NCBI RefSeq assembly: GCF_029227915.1
Contig: NC_079887.1
Coordinates: forward strand, 16,611,650-16,675,649
From: Hydractinia symbiolongicarpus
Lineage: Eukaryota; Cnidaria; Hydrozoa; Anthoathecata; Hydractiniidae
DNA length: 64,000 bases
Reading direction: 5' to 3'
The notes under the pieces were generated by a model that saw only the letters and a program-made list of their open reading frames with translations, ran no database searches and was not told the DNA's origin. Positions 57,201 to 64,000 of the stretch are shown here, one piece after another (the stretch's first letter is position 1; each line of letters begins with the position of its first letter). Made by a program: the position numbers and the translations under genes.

Positions 57201-57666
57201 AAATAAGAGGCGTGTAAAGCGTGTCGTTTGAGGCAGATTTTAAGTCAACGTCATCCACAGAAGTTCTTGAAAAAAGTCTAGAGTATAGAAAAGAATTTTC
57301 TTATTAGCTATGCTTGTGAATCTATCTTATTTCCTTATTTACAGGGTTGCTCTACAAGAAAGTCAGAACAAAATGGGCCTCAACAATCTTGCCACAGTGT
57401 TCGGGCCGACTGTACTACGACCGCCGTCCTCGTCTAGTGTCGACAAGGAAAACGAGAGAAGTTCGTGTAATGTAGGAACGTTCGACATCGGTGCTTTAGA
57501 TGTTATGTCCCAAGTTGGGATATTCAGATACTTTTTGACTTTAAAAGATAACCCTCGCACAAAGTTGCCGGAGGATGATTTAGAACTTTGGCGACGGTTG
57601 GATCCTGAGAAAGCGTTAAAACTAGAAGAAAAACTCATGGTCGGTGCGGAGGAGTACTTGATTTAG
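22918..57666 (+). CDS. BCR: Bcr/Abr-type RhoGEF-PH-C2-RhoGAP protein, 25 coding exons
   Basis: Exons: 22918-24295, 26439-26581, 26753-26881, 28122-28307, 29325-29435, 29911-29953, 30278-30330, 30411-30521, 32017-32141, 32281-32351, 37551-37693, 44940-45011, 45178-45240, 45652-45727, 46246-46319, 47096-47195, 53646-53714, 53992-54086, 54191-54292, 55651-55826, 55918-55979, 56160-56237, 56482-56616, 56988-57093, 57345-57666. They sum to 4023 nt with consistent phases: 1340 aa, against 1271 in human BCR. Order: N-terminal coiled-coil oligomerisation domain (1-70), disordered Ser/Tyr region, DH (about 520-715), PH (about 725-925, with a long insert), C2 (about 960-1090), RhoGAP (about 1105-1310). 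The GAP arginine finger is in GIYRLSG (Arg at about 1136). It should both load and unload Rho-family GTPases at membranes. An in-frame TGA lies just above the ATG. No kinase-like motif was sought beyond reading exon 1. Confidence 0.92.
24356..24401. repeat. short degenerate repeat of AAATGTCACAAT
   Basis: Three copies of AAATGTCACAAT or a close variant in a row, directly before the SINE. Confidence 0.8.
24400..24680 (+). mobile_element. tRNA-derived SINE in Bcr intron 1
   Basis: The head resembles a tRNA-Asp: an A-box-like TTAGTGGTTATAGC, then GCGGGAGACCGGGGTTCGAT, with a perfect B box (GGTTCGATTCC at 24445-24455). A non-tRNA body of about 220 bp follows. The 3' limit is approximate, near the CATCTATCTCTAC stretch. 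Such elements are RNA polymerase III retroposons dependent on a LINE. The head does not fold as an intact tRNA. Confidence 0.75.
25615..26150 (-). mobile_element. LINE 3' fragment, antisense, in Bcr intron 1
   Basis: The minus strand reads [19 protein letters not shown] and [15 protein letters not shown], the post-RT region of a non-LTR retrotransposon. It ends in an (ATG/ATC)-rich tail at about 25619-25640. It matches 35925-36410 of the sense copy closely. 5'-truncated. Confidence 0.85.
26290..26430. repeat. (TA/CATATA) microsatellite beside Bcr exon 2
   Basis: Repeating CATATATA units with TGCATA variants. It ends only a few bases before the exon 2 acceptor (TGTTGTAG, exon from 26439), leaving almost no pyrimidine tract. 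Confidence 0.93.
26753..30521 (+). CDS. BCR: Bcr exons 3-8: RhoGEF (DH) domain
   Basis: Six exons encode the DH helices. Recognisable are [24 protein letters not shown] (given here as start [10 protein letters not shown] and end YYDCLEIL), the FMKPLRV turn, the helix [10 protein letters not shown], and the last-helix signature [21 protein letters not shown] split over exons 7 and 8 (start [12 protein letters not shown]). This is the segment that catalyses GDP/GTP exchange in the Dbl family. Confidence 0.9.
26882..28121 (+). other. intron 3 of Bcr
   Basis: 1.2 kb of AT-rich intron. Open frames at 26789-27067 and 27833-28066 run past the donor or have no family resemblance. Nothing else recognised. 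Confidence 0.6.
28308..29324 (+). other. intron 4 of Bcr
   Basis: 1.0 kb, no exon found. The open frame at 28658-28903 looks non-coding and matches nothing I know. Confidence 0.55.
30849..31794. mobile_element. Penelope-like element, 3' part framed by inverted arms
   Basis: Arms of about 170 bp at 30849-31019 and 31624-31794 are inverted copies of each other with few mismatches. They share the core TATCAACATCTACCTACATA (or its complement). Between them is a GIY-YIG endonuclease frame typical of Penelope-like retroelements. The reverse transcriptase is absent, so this is a truncated insertion in Bcr intron 8. Confidence 0.8.
31063..31620 (+). pseudogene. GIY-YIG endonuclease remnant of a Penelope-like element
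   Basis: Open frame 31063-31506 contains [12 protein letters not shown] and [10 protein letters not shown] (the GIY-YIG core, here VYK...YVG) followed by CIKEHK. The normal C-terminal continuation ([19 protein letters not shown]) is present after 31506 in another frame, so one frameshift separates them. No RT domain lies upstream. Confidence 0.8.
32017..47195 (+). CDS. BCR: Bcr exons 9-16: PH domain, split by large introns
   Basis: Exons 9-10 give the first PH strands ([38 protein letters not shown]), comparable to the human LFTDVLLCAKLK and CKWYIPLADL stretches. Exons 11-13 code a coiled insert. Exon 14 gives the final strand and helix ([19 protein letters not shown]). Exons 15-16 lead into the C2 domain. 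Exon 16 ends at 47195 in phase 1. Confidence 0.88.
33221..33254. repeat. 34-bp perfect palindrome
   Basis: The half-site AAATCTTTTATGTAGCT is followed directly by its reverse complement, with no spacer. Confidence 0.95.
34580..36480 (+). mobile_element. LINE (non-LTR retrotransposon), 5'-truncated
   Basis: About 1.9 kb in Bcr intron 10. Reverse-transcriptase motifs run from [11 protein letters not shown] (34840s) through [16 protein letters not shown] (35215 on) to the catalytic box at 35491-35502. Downstream are a Cys/His finger and the [20 protein letters not shown] region. It ends in ACCCATGCTAGCATGG and a short (GAT)n tail at about 36465-36480. No endonuclease domain is present. Frameshifts at about 34720 and 35105, and stops after 35868, show it is dead. 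Confidence 0.88.
34730..36329 (+). pseudogene. LINE reverse transcriptase, broken
   Basis: Three frame blocks (34730-35107, 35113-35868, 36105-36329). The fingers and palm follow the usual order. The expected YADD box reads D-A-D-D at 35491-35502, and the usual QG-VLSP motif reads HGFVLSP. At about 35650-35800 is a PHD-like C4HC3 pattern (CEVC, CQIC, HKKC, CKRC). From memory this finger is common in invertebrate LINEs of this type. Confidence 0.83.
38259..38308. repeat. perfect hairpin, 22-bp arms
   Basis: The arm at 38259-38280 starts AATGAGAAAAAATG. A loop ATAGAT follows at 38281-38286, and the exact reverse complement at 38287-38308. Confidence 0.93.
38413..38448. repeat. perfect hairpin, 16-bp arms
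   Basis: TGAAAAGGTACATATT, spacer GTAA, then its exact reverse complement. It lies 105 bp from the previous hairpin. Confidence 0.93.
38994..39107 (-). repeat. Copia 3' LTR
   Basis: 114 bp, TG...CA ends, preceded on the + strand by AGTAT. Confidence 0.93.
39244..42291 (-). CDS. Copia Gag-protease-RT-RNase H polyprotein, integrase deleted
   Basis: 1015 codons without a stop. Gag occupies about 1-215. A CX2CX4HX4C zinc knuckle is at Cys224-Cys237. The aspartic protease site VLDSG is at about 289-293. The protein then jumps to an Asp-rich stretch (about 346-375) and an acidic linker. The RT follows ([31 protein letters not shown]) and the RNase H ([12 protein letters not shown]; ending [18 protein letters not shown]). 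The integrase zinc finger and DDE core that Copia normally has between protease and RT are missing, yet the frame is kept. The copy could make an enzyme set but would need integrase in trans. Confidence 0.9.
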   Translation of the reverse strand: MATTTLKAPPAFKEDDDYSSWKNDLEIWQMFTELPKKKQGPAVYLSLTGRAREAVRDLTPAEVGSDDGLDKIISKLDSIYLKDESTRAFIAFKEFYDYKRNSGDKFPDFIVQFEKLYNKISKYDMALPEAVRAYFLLTAANMSKENEKLARTTCAELKYKNMKDTIMKIFGELNTAEDAAHLGALPVKQECLYGNLHADTKDSLSRNTRSRMNPVDKDGKLMRCHECDSTRHFANKCPHRNQEQRGFRSRNNRPTEKKQDVNEIHITLFAASPDQRQYCLVGESFGRGVLDSGCTKTVAGEKWMDEYLGTLSESDKNAVVSNSTDSIYRFGDGKRKESHLNKLCDMNDSVNDCDNDDDDDGGDDYDNDDDDDDDDTADKNVIDVYDDSEDVEQHHQEQARNVDENDQEDSGTSENEVEENRDTHKNNETEEDEGSGCTSDIFRRPSTESKKVESKPKAKSYIKYNLNGRWYRARVLSAQPKRSGTYKNWVNVSNDGDRKPKSINWNDVSKWVELENPEFPVYMCDVDMFSQEVVDAKERELQNLKENDVFEEVPDTGQTTVSSKWVITEKFKGEKRVVKARLVARGFEENSQSLRTDSPTCGKQSLRLAMAIIVSNDWQINSLDITAAFLQGDAIERELFLQPPKDTLSLGTVWKLKRCLYGLNDASRAWYKRVRSEMLKLGGEMCTYDPAVFYWYRVKQITGILVCHVDDFVYGGSPAFHKEVIAKLFETFKISTQSSSTFKYLGLDVDQFKSKIKINQVSYIESLITVNIENDVNNERKLTSKEKTMLRSLSGQIAWVAGQTRPDVAYDSCQTSNYGKEPTVQNLKDANKIIRKIKSKHVAITIAKIANMKNCEIICYTDATHASLKCGSSQGAFIIFVKHLSEVIPICWQSKKLQRVTKSPIASETLALSEGADASFYLANVIQQICKLTKVPKITCIIDNKSLFETLKTTNVTKDLRLRVDIARLRQMVEQDEITVKWVEGKHQLADCLTKHGASPNKLLEVLETSKISLQ
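42485..42597 (-). repeat. Copia 5' LTR
   Basis: 113 bp. It differs from the other LTR by one missing A near the middle of its last third. It is followed on the + strand by AGTAT. Confidence 0.93.
43485..43600. repeat. GCTAGC-rich palindromic cluster
   Basis: AGTTAGCTAGCT and its complement AGCTAGCTAACT lie about 35 bp apart, followed by more GCTAGCTAG units. It can form a hairpin. Similar TAGCTAGC runs occur at 33285-33300 and 42940. Confidence 0.75.
44125..44539. mobile_element. MITE, TACACGCTTT ends
   Basis: 415 bp, non-coding. Left end TACACGCTTTTTTTATATAA; right end is its imperfect inverted complement (…AAGAAAGCGTGTA). It lies in TA context, which may be the target duplication. The interior has repeated TAAGAATA and CAGGGTGA/TCACCCT motifs. 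Confidence 0.72.
46842..47005. mobile_element. degenerate MITE relic
   Basis: A short copy related to the 44125 element: TTGATAAGAATAT at the left and ATTCTTATAAAAAGAAAAAACG at the right (first 20 bases shown in part: ATTCTTATAAAAAGAA). Ends are poorly kept. Confidence 0.4.
50306..50670. mobile_element. MITE just upstream of the Bcr alternative first exon
   Basis: 365 bp with TACACGCTTTTTT at the left and AAAAAAGCGTGTA at the right. The ends are shared with the 44125 element but the interior differs. It ends 66 bp before the ATG at 50736. Confidence 0.65.
50736..52029 (+). CDS. BCR: Bcr alternative first exon (short C2-RhoGAP isoform)
   Basis: A 1294-nt open exon in the intron between Bcr exons 16 and 17. 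ATG 50736 follows an in-frame TGA at about 50715, with no AG acceptor between them, so it reads as a first coding exon. It ends FDHG at a GTATGT donor in phase 1, the same phase as exon 16, so it splices in frame to 53646. The predicted isoform is 812 aa: 431 new residues, then C2 and RhoGAP, with no coiled coil, DH or PH. The new region is basic and Ser/Lys/Pro-rich with no recognised domain. It has a run of Ser-Pro sites near its end ([25 protein letters not shown]), typical of kinase-regulated or microtubule-associated disordered tails. No transcript data are available, so the isoform is inferred. Confidence 0.75.
52143..52192. repeat. (TTTG)n microsatellite
   Basis: About twelve TTTG units with one slip, 110 bp beyond the alternative first-exon donor. 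Confidence 0.9.
53646..57666 (+). CDS. BCR: Bcr exons 17-25: C2 and RhoGAP domains
   Basis: Exons 17-20 form the C2 domain ([40 protein letters not shown]). Exons 21-25 form the Rho[20 protein letters not shown] with the catalytic Arg, [12 protein letters not shown], and [19 protein letters not shown]. The protein ends VGAEEYLI. Human BCR ends in a PDZ-binding TEV; the last residues here (YLI) could also be a PDZ-type C-terminus, but that is a guess. Confidence 0.92.
54476..54787. mobile_element. MITE with 20-bp perfect inverted ends
   Basis: TACACCTTTACGATAATTCA at 54476-54495 and its exact complement at 54768-54787. 312 bp, non-coding, in Bcr intron 19. TA at the outer edge may be the target duplication. 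A second inverted motif (CGTGTTTTCTCC) repeats inside. Confidence 0.85.
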
Positions 57667-60600
57667 ATTCGGTTGCCTCGTTGTTCTAATTAATCGAGAA
57701 TGTCTGTCTGTGAAGTCAACCGTGATATTTGCACCAATTCCGACGAACAAGCAAGCCTCGGTTACCCCGAAATATTATGTTAAATATGTACAAGTTAGCG
57801 AGACATTTTACTGTTGATACAAACGACAAAATACAAATCAAGTAGCGGTTGACTTCTACCCAAAGGAATTTTAACCCTCGAGTGTATTCTTAGTTATGAC
57901 AACAGGTGTCCATGGTAGCGCTGTATATTATCTTTACATTGGTGCCTAGTAACTAACTTACCGTAACTGATATCTTGTATTTTACAGTTTTACCATTTTA
58001 TAAATGTATCTTGGTTTTACATTTTGGTTTGCTGGCCAAGTCATTTCATAAGCAAAGTGGACTTTTATAACTTTTATGTACTGCACTATCAACCAATTGA
58101 CGCTTTCTTTCTCTCTCTCTTATATTTTGTTAACTTTTGAATAAATTATTTTTTATGGTGATTTAATTTTTGTGGTATTTATGTGTAACATACATTATTT
58201 TTTTATTTTTTAACAACTATTTTACTTGGTCACAATTTGTTAAATTTTTAAGTCTCAATATACAGTGCTCTTTTCTGAGCTTTTGTCGTTATGTTTTTCT
58301 CTTGTGTAATCCTTTCTGATTTTGTTTTCTGAAGAAAGATTTTCAACTTTATTTTCAATAAATGCACTGTATATACGTGGTAGAGTAAAGAAACGTGAAA
58401 CTGAGTAACATTGTGTTTCTGTAGAAGCAGCGTTTGTTGTTGTTGTTTTTTAAATGATCGTTTATACAATGCACTTCTTAACTGCACGTTTTTTTGTAAA
58501 GGAACAGTTGTATATGAACACGAGAACAAAATAAGAACAGCTTTAGGCTCAAATTATTATTTTCATAACTAAGAACAGCCTGAGTCTTAATTTTGTCATA
58601 TAATAAGAACAATTCAGTGTGCAAATTATCTTCCATGAAACAAAAAACACCTGTTTCCATATAAAAAAATCCAAAAATAAGAATAAATTGAATTATAAAG
58701 TTGTGTTCTTATTATGAAAAACGAAATAACAACAAAGAGGCCTGGAAAACGCTCGAACAATAAGATCTTCAAGTCAGATTTTACTGCTCCTTATAAAAAA
58801 GTGAGAACTCTGAGGAGTGCAGTGTCGATTAGAATCAAAAGGAATGGAATTTGTTGATGAAATTTGCTGCCAATTTCAAGGAACATCAGAAATAATTTTG
58901 AAGAGTTTTTTACAATTGAATTTGTTATTGCGTCGTGTATAGAGATTGTCCGAGATTGTCAGAAAAAAGAAAAAAAAACAGGGGACGCAGCTGAAGCCGG
59001 TCTTCCAAGAGAACAGCACGACCTGTTGGTCGAAATGTTAAAGAATTAGGTTTGAATCCAACGTTAAAACTAACAATAAGACAAGCGACTTGTTTCATGT
59101 TAAAAGATATTTGTCTTTCTCAACAGCGTAATGAAAAAAAACTTGTTCTGGTGACGAGAATGTGGAATCCAGAATAAAGGCTTTTTCATTGCTCCTAAAG
59201 TACGCCCCTGCGAAACATGCGGCGTACATTGAAAGCGGTATTTATCAGGGGTGCAGCGTTTACAAGGCGTTTATGGCCTGGCAACCCGCCATGATTTCGT
59301 TTTCGATTTCAACATTGGTCTAAAGCTGACTACATAATAATGGAATTCACAAAAAATCCTTATTCATTTAATCTATTTCTGTTTGAGATAAAATGTATAT
59401 TCATTAAGAAATTAGGCTATAGTTAGCTAAGAGCACAATTTTGTGTTGTAGGTTATAATAAAAGAAGGACCCTACTTTGACAATGTGAAATTCCCTTTTT
59501 CCTAAACGTGGGTTTTTGTTGTATACTTGCTAGCTATTACTAGACTATCAAGGCTATCATTATATACGAAGCTTTAGGATTTTTTTTTTGTACTGGTCAA
59601 ATATAAGCAAAAGAAATTAAAGTCTTTAGTGCTATTCTTGGTGCTAAATTAGCTTTAAAAAACTTGATTTCCATGAGAAACAAAATTATTCAGATAATTT
59701 GAAATTGTGAGTAGCTACAAAAACCTTTTTTTTAGAATGGATTGCATATGTTTACAAAATTCTGCATATGCACGCGCATCCAGACAGGCAAGAAAAGAAA
59801 GAAAGCACTGGAATTGTTTTTTTCCTGATTGTTATCTTCTCTGTTTAAGAGCAGACTTCACCAATTTTAGCGTCATTCTTTATTTTCACTCAATATCTTA
59901 GATCATTGTGGTCTGTTGTTTATACTTTTTCCTTGGGTGTTCCATCGTTTTGATGCAAAATCAAAACATTATATTACAAAGCAACTCTTCCATTAAAAAC
60001 AAATTAAACGGTTATTTCTAGCATATACTTTCCTTACAAACAAACACTGGATGATTGAGGTCTGACTGGCTTGAAACTTACAGAGAAGTATTTCACTTCT
60101 AAAAAGTAAAAATTATTCCTGCAAAAAAAATTGTTAGACACAAAGTCAAAACGTACAAAACTGTTCATTTCCAGGTTCATTTTGCAAGTGAATTTACTGT
60201 CAAATTTTGAATGAGATAGTTTTTTAATTTTTTGGCAAAGATATAAACACTCCAGACTCAATTGAATTTGTCTGTACAACCACTCTATTATTTGTACCAC
60301 ATTAGTATTATAATATGAAATAAAGGTGGGCCTTTCTAGAGATAGTATTATCAGAAATAAGCCTTTTTTTTCCAATGTGCTAAAAAAGATTTTTATTCAT
60401 ATACAATTTTCAACAAAAGAAAACTGAACAAGTTTTTAAAAAACTCAGAATTATGATGCGTAGAGTATAAAAACATAAATCTTTTTTGCACAAATCTGTT
60501 CCAATTTTTATTCCAAATTATAAAAAAATATATAATGTATTTAAAACTATGTGGTGAAATGTTAAAGAATGTATGTATGATACAAACTTGATAGAAATAT

Positions 60601-60703
60601 ACAGCTATGAGCATGTTAGCGTATTTTTTAACGGTAAGCTTTAAATATATATTTTTTTGTTCTTAACATGTTGTATCTTTTTAATAATTGAAAGGTCTAA
60701 AGC
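57667..60703. other. intergenic between Bcr and RAD54B, with an unassigned short frame
   Basis: After the Bcr 3' UTR there is an AT-rich stretch with repeated AATAAGAACA motifs at 58510-58620. A + strand frame around 58864-59049 ends with AEAGLPREQHDLLVEMLKN and is followed by AATAAA at about 59174, so it might be a terminal exon of a small gene. I do not recognise the family and see no partner exon. The GC content rises locally to about 59300. The rest, 59330-60703, shows nothing. Confidence 0.35.
58140..58145 (+). promoter_or_regulatory. BCR: candidate poly(A) signal of Bcr
   Basis: AATAAA 474 bp after the stop codon, the first good signal downstream on the + strand. Confidence 0.5.
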
Positions 60704-63420
60704 ATGAGAAGGTCAGCTGCACCATCGGTAAAAACAGAACAGAAAAGAGCAAAGTTCAGCACTCCTTTTAAAGAAAATGTTATAAAAGAGGAATCAAAAA
60801 AAACTAATAATAATCTTGCTAGTAAATTTGGACTTGACTTGTCACATGAATCCGGTATTTGTCACAGTGCCCAGTTGAAAGGTAGAGACATGGCAACCAG
60901 GTCTATAGTTGAAATAGTTCAATCAAATAGTACAAAACCAAAACATACTTTTCAAAATCCTACCAGAGAGAACTTATTAAATCCAAAAGGCAATTCTTCT
61001 AATGTTGCAGCAAACAATTCACAACATGAAATTTTGGATGAATTTTATTTTTCAGTTGTTTGGTAAGCGATGTATTAATTTATATATATATTTAAATTTT
61101 TATTTATTTGGAACTACTTTACAAAAGGAAATTAAAGTTTTACAGGTGCTTTTAAATTTAGCATGTTAATTAAGTGGACATAAATCTCTTACTGGTGTAA
61201 ACTTAGACATAAATCTTAGGCCAATTTTAGACGCATGTTGTCTGAAAATTGATTTAATTGACTGTTTCGGAAACACCTTTGTACTTTCCACAAATTTGGA
61301 TGCATTATCACACAAAACAGTTTTAAGCACCAGACGCATTACCACACCAAAGAATTTAAAGTTGCATTGTCGTCTGAAAATCGATTAAAGAATTTTAAGT
61401 CGCATTAAAGGCCATTAGGCAGGGTTGTTCTGGGGTATTACCAACACTTTAATCTGTATGTTTAATGCTTATATCAGATGGGGTAACAAATGTGCAAGAC
61501 TTAGAATGTTTTTGTTCGTCATCCTAACATTTTAGCGTGTCACATTGTATCTTTTTATCATTTCATCCTAAGACAAAAACGAATAAAATTAAAAATTAAA
61601 ATATGAATGAAAAGTTAGTTGAGAGCTTTTTTGTTATGAATTGTGAAATATATGCTAATTCAAATGCTGTAAAAGGTTGAATGATATTTTTTTAATACAG
61701 TGTCCACTCAGAAATGCCAGGAATTTTAAAAAAATAGGTAAACTGCCAGGAGAATGGCAGGAAAAAGTGAAGGAAAAGTGAAGAAAATGCCAGTAATGTC
61801 AAGAAAATAAAGAGTTAATATTGAGTGCACACCCTGTAATAGCATATTCTCTGTAAAAAGTCCAAATTTCAATTAATATATCAATGTATTATTTAATATG
61901 GAGTTTTACTGTAAGTCTTGTGTTTATTTCGTGTAAATTTGAGTGACAGTCTTAAGATGTTCCTGTACAAAGAAATCTTATCAAACAAAAACTCAAAAAT
62001 GTAAGCCTTTGTTTTCACAATGATTTTTCTCACCTAAAATTACGAAGTTCAATTATCTGAGAACAGTTTTTTTCGAAATGTGTCAGGTAACACACTTATG
62101 CTACCTTATGGCAAGATAAATACAAATGCTTGTAAACCTAGAAATCTCACTTGAAAAACATAAAAAGTAACTATACCAGATTGTCTCACATTGTAGAACA
62201 CTAAAATTTGAAGTAAGAATTTTGAGATATTTACTTTTCTCCAAAAAAGTTTTAAAAGAAGGAAAAAATGAAGTAAATGGCGCACTTCTTTGAACACGTT
62301 CTTATCTAGACATAGGACTATTTCTTGCTTTATAACAATGACCAATGTTTGTTTGGTGGTTGTCCTATAAACCTTGAAATAAAACTAGGTGACCTTTTGA
62401 AAACCTTTGTTATACCATTCCCTGAAAAAAAACTAGAAATGTTAAAGTAACTTTGGTGTGTGTTTGACAGTAACATTTTAGGGACATTTTTTAATCCAGT
62501 TTGGTTGAACCAAAGAATTTTCCTTTTATTTGTACTCAAAATCTTAAAATATGGCAAAAGTTATAGCAAACTTGAAAAAAAAACCAAAAAAAAAACAGAG
62601 AAAACCACCTAAAAAGTAGAGTTTTCATTTACAGTTTCTTTTTTAGTTTCCTGGAAAAAGATTTTTTTCAGATCCAGATTCAGATTCATAGCCTCATTTG
62701 CTACACATGGCACCATTAGCCTCTTTTGTACAGTGTAGGATCTATTCATATACAACATATATTTTTGAAGATATTATTTCGGTTTGTCTGTTCAGTATAT
62801 ATTCATATTACTGTGGAAAGTTTATTATTTCTTGAACATAATAGCATGTTCAAGAAATGATAAATTTTCTGCAGTAACATATATTTTGCACAGCAGACTA
62901 ATTTCTTTGAGTGTGTTTTCTAAATGTGATGTCATTTTTGTTTTAGGTGTAAAGTGTCTACAAAAAAGGTAATTCTTTCGTCAACATAATCAATTTTTAA
63001 TGTTCATGACAATGTTTTGCTCAATATGTTGCATAAATACCACATATATACATTATTGAAGGGAAGAAAATTTGGCAGGATTTGATTGGTAGATGATTAA
63101 AGCTCTTCTTTAAAGAAAAATGCAATTTGTTTTTTAAATCCAGAATTAGTTTTTAAAAAAGAAAAGTACTAATTGCCAAATACAAAATTCCAAAATTTCG
63201 TATATTAAGATTCTATTTTCTTTCTTTCCCACCCAAATTTCTTCCCTTAAAATTTGGTGTTTACTGCTTTATTTCATTTCAATAATGTTTTTATTTTATT
63301 TATAAGTGTGTTATTAGTTCACTTATCCTCTGAGTGAGTTAATTTTTTAAGGTTAAAAGAGTAGAGGTGTTAAATATAAAACTTGTTATTTTTTTCAGCA
63401 TAAGAAGTGGGAAGGTGATG
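60704..63420 (+). CDS. RAD54B: RAD54B, first three coding exons (3' part outside window)
   Basis: RAD54B is a nuclear Swi2/Snf2-type translocase that works with Rad51 in homologous recombination. Exons: 60704-61062, 62947-62968, 63399-63420, with GT-AG introns and matching phases. The start MRRSAAPS is identical to the start of human RAD54B as I remember it. After a low-complexity basic region the sequence reads YFSVVW, then CKVSTKK, then HKKWEGD over three exons, matching the human YFSVVWCKPSKKKHKKWEGD stretch. The two 22-nt exons are unusually small, but their join keeps this conserved motif. An in-frame TAA lies just above the ATG. The helicase domains are past the window end. Confidence 0.88.
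61063..62946 (+). other. RAD54B: intron 1 of RAD54B
   Basis: 1.9 kb of AT-rich DNA. The minus-strand frames at 62106-62345 and 62330-62557 have no family resemblance. No transposon recognised. Confidence 0.6.
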
Positions 63421-64000
63421 GTAGGTGCTGTTAATATTCCAACTTTTATGTGTGCTTGTTGGTAATTTTTATGCTCTGGCCCAAGACCTGTTTTGGACTT
63501 TGTGGAAATGATTTTGGCTGATCGATATACCAATATAGGCATCTAAACTCATGCACCCAAATAATAGATGTGACTTAAACTTAATGTCTTTAAAAGAGAG
63601 CAGTAAGCTGCCTTTTTTTCCAAATTTAAGGTAAATATTGGATTAATAGTTTGCAGTTCTGCATAACACTAGAATAACAGGGCTAGAATTGCTGAGACCC
63701 CTTAAAATTTTTCTCCGGCACTGGATGTCCCACAAAAAAATTGTCAATGCTGATGGAGAAAGTCATGCTTCAAAATTGCCACTTTGCATTTCGTTTCTTT
63801 TGTTTCTGTCTAATTATGAGGCTGATGCAAGGTTTTGTTAAAGCATCATTTTTTAACCGTTTTGTCTCAGGCTCATACCTATCACAAATATGTAAAGTAT
63901 ATCAGTGAATTAAGAACAGTGTAAATATCTGAACACTTTAGTTACCTCACTTGACTGATAATGCCTTGTTAATACAGACAGACTGCTATAAAATCCCACC
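63421..64000 (+). other. RAD54B: RAD54B intron 3, cut by window end
   Basis: Follows the GTAGGT donor after exon 3. No further exon is visible before the window ends. Confidence 0.6.

Noticed and set aside
57363-57638. 91-codon minus-strand frame
   Set aside because: Shadow of the last Bcr exon.

Overview
The window looks like AT-rich nuclear DNA from an early-branching animal, most likely a cnidarian. The support is indirect: spliced metazoan genes with GT-AG introns, short intergenic gaps, an animal Bcr gene, and a mix of transposons (ISL2EU-like, Penelope, Copia, LINE, tRNA-SINE, MITEs). No species can be fixed from the sequence alone. All four host genes I can reconstruct are on the + strand.

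Layout. At 133-1614 are the last four exons of SART3 (second RNA-recognition motif and conserved C-terminus). At 3259-8901 a 2.9-kb block is tandemly duplicated, each copy led by a long (TA)n run. The right-hand copy runs into a complete but decayed ISL2EU-like DNA transposon (8389-13344). It has matching inverted ends, a THAP + DDE transposase pseudogene, and a convergent SAP-like/SWIM/YqaJ nuclease pseudogene, and it contains its own 561-bp tandem duplication. At 14246-21076 is an eight-exon ankyrin/six-transmembrane TRP-family channel of 993 aa.

At 22918-57666 is a full Bcr/Abr-type gene. Its 25 exons join in frame to 1340 aa: N-terminal oligomerisation coiled coil, disordered Tyr-motif region, RhoGEF (DH), PH, C2, RhoGAP. 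Its introns hold a tRNA-derived SINE, two LINE fragments, a Penelope 3' end framed by inverted arms, a Copia element with clean LTRs and target-site duplication but no integrase, and several MITEs. A 431-codon open exon at 50736-52029 lies in the 6.5-kb intron before the C2 exons. It starts with its own ATG behind an in-frame stop and ends with a donor in the same phase as the regular upstream exon. This is the signature of an internal promoter making a short C2-RhoGAP isoform (812 aa).

At 60704 to the window end are the first three coding exons of RAD54B.

Functionally the host genes are unrelated: spliceosome recycling, ion channel, Rho GTPase control, recombination repair. The most interesting items are the hidden alternative first exon of Bcr, the two-gene ISL2EU-like transposon, the integrase-less Copia with an open frame, and the TRP channel whose subfamily I cannot place.
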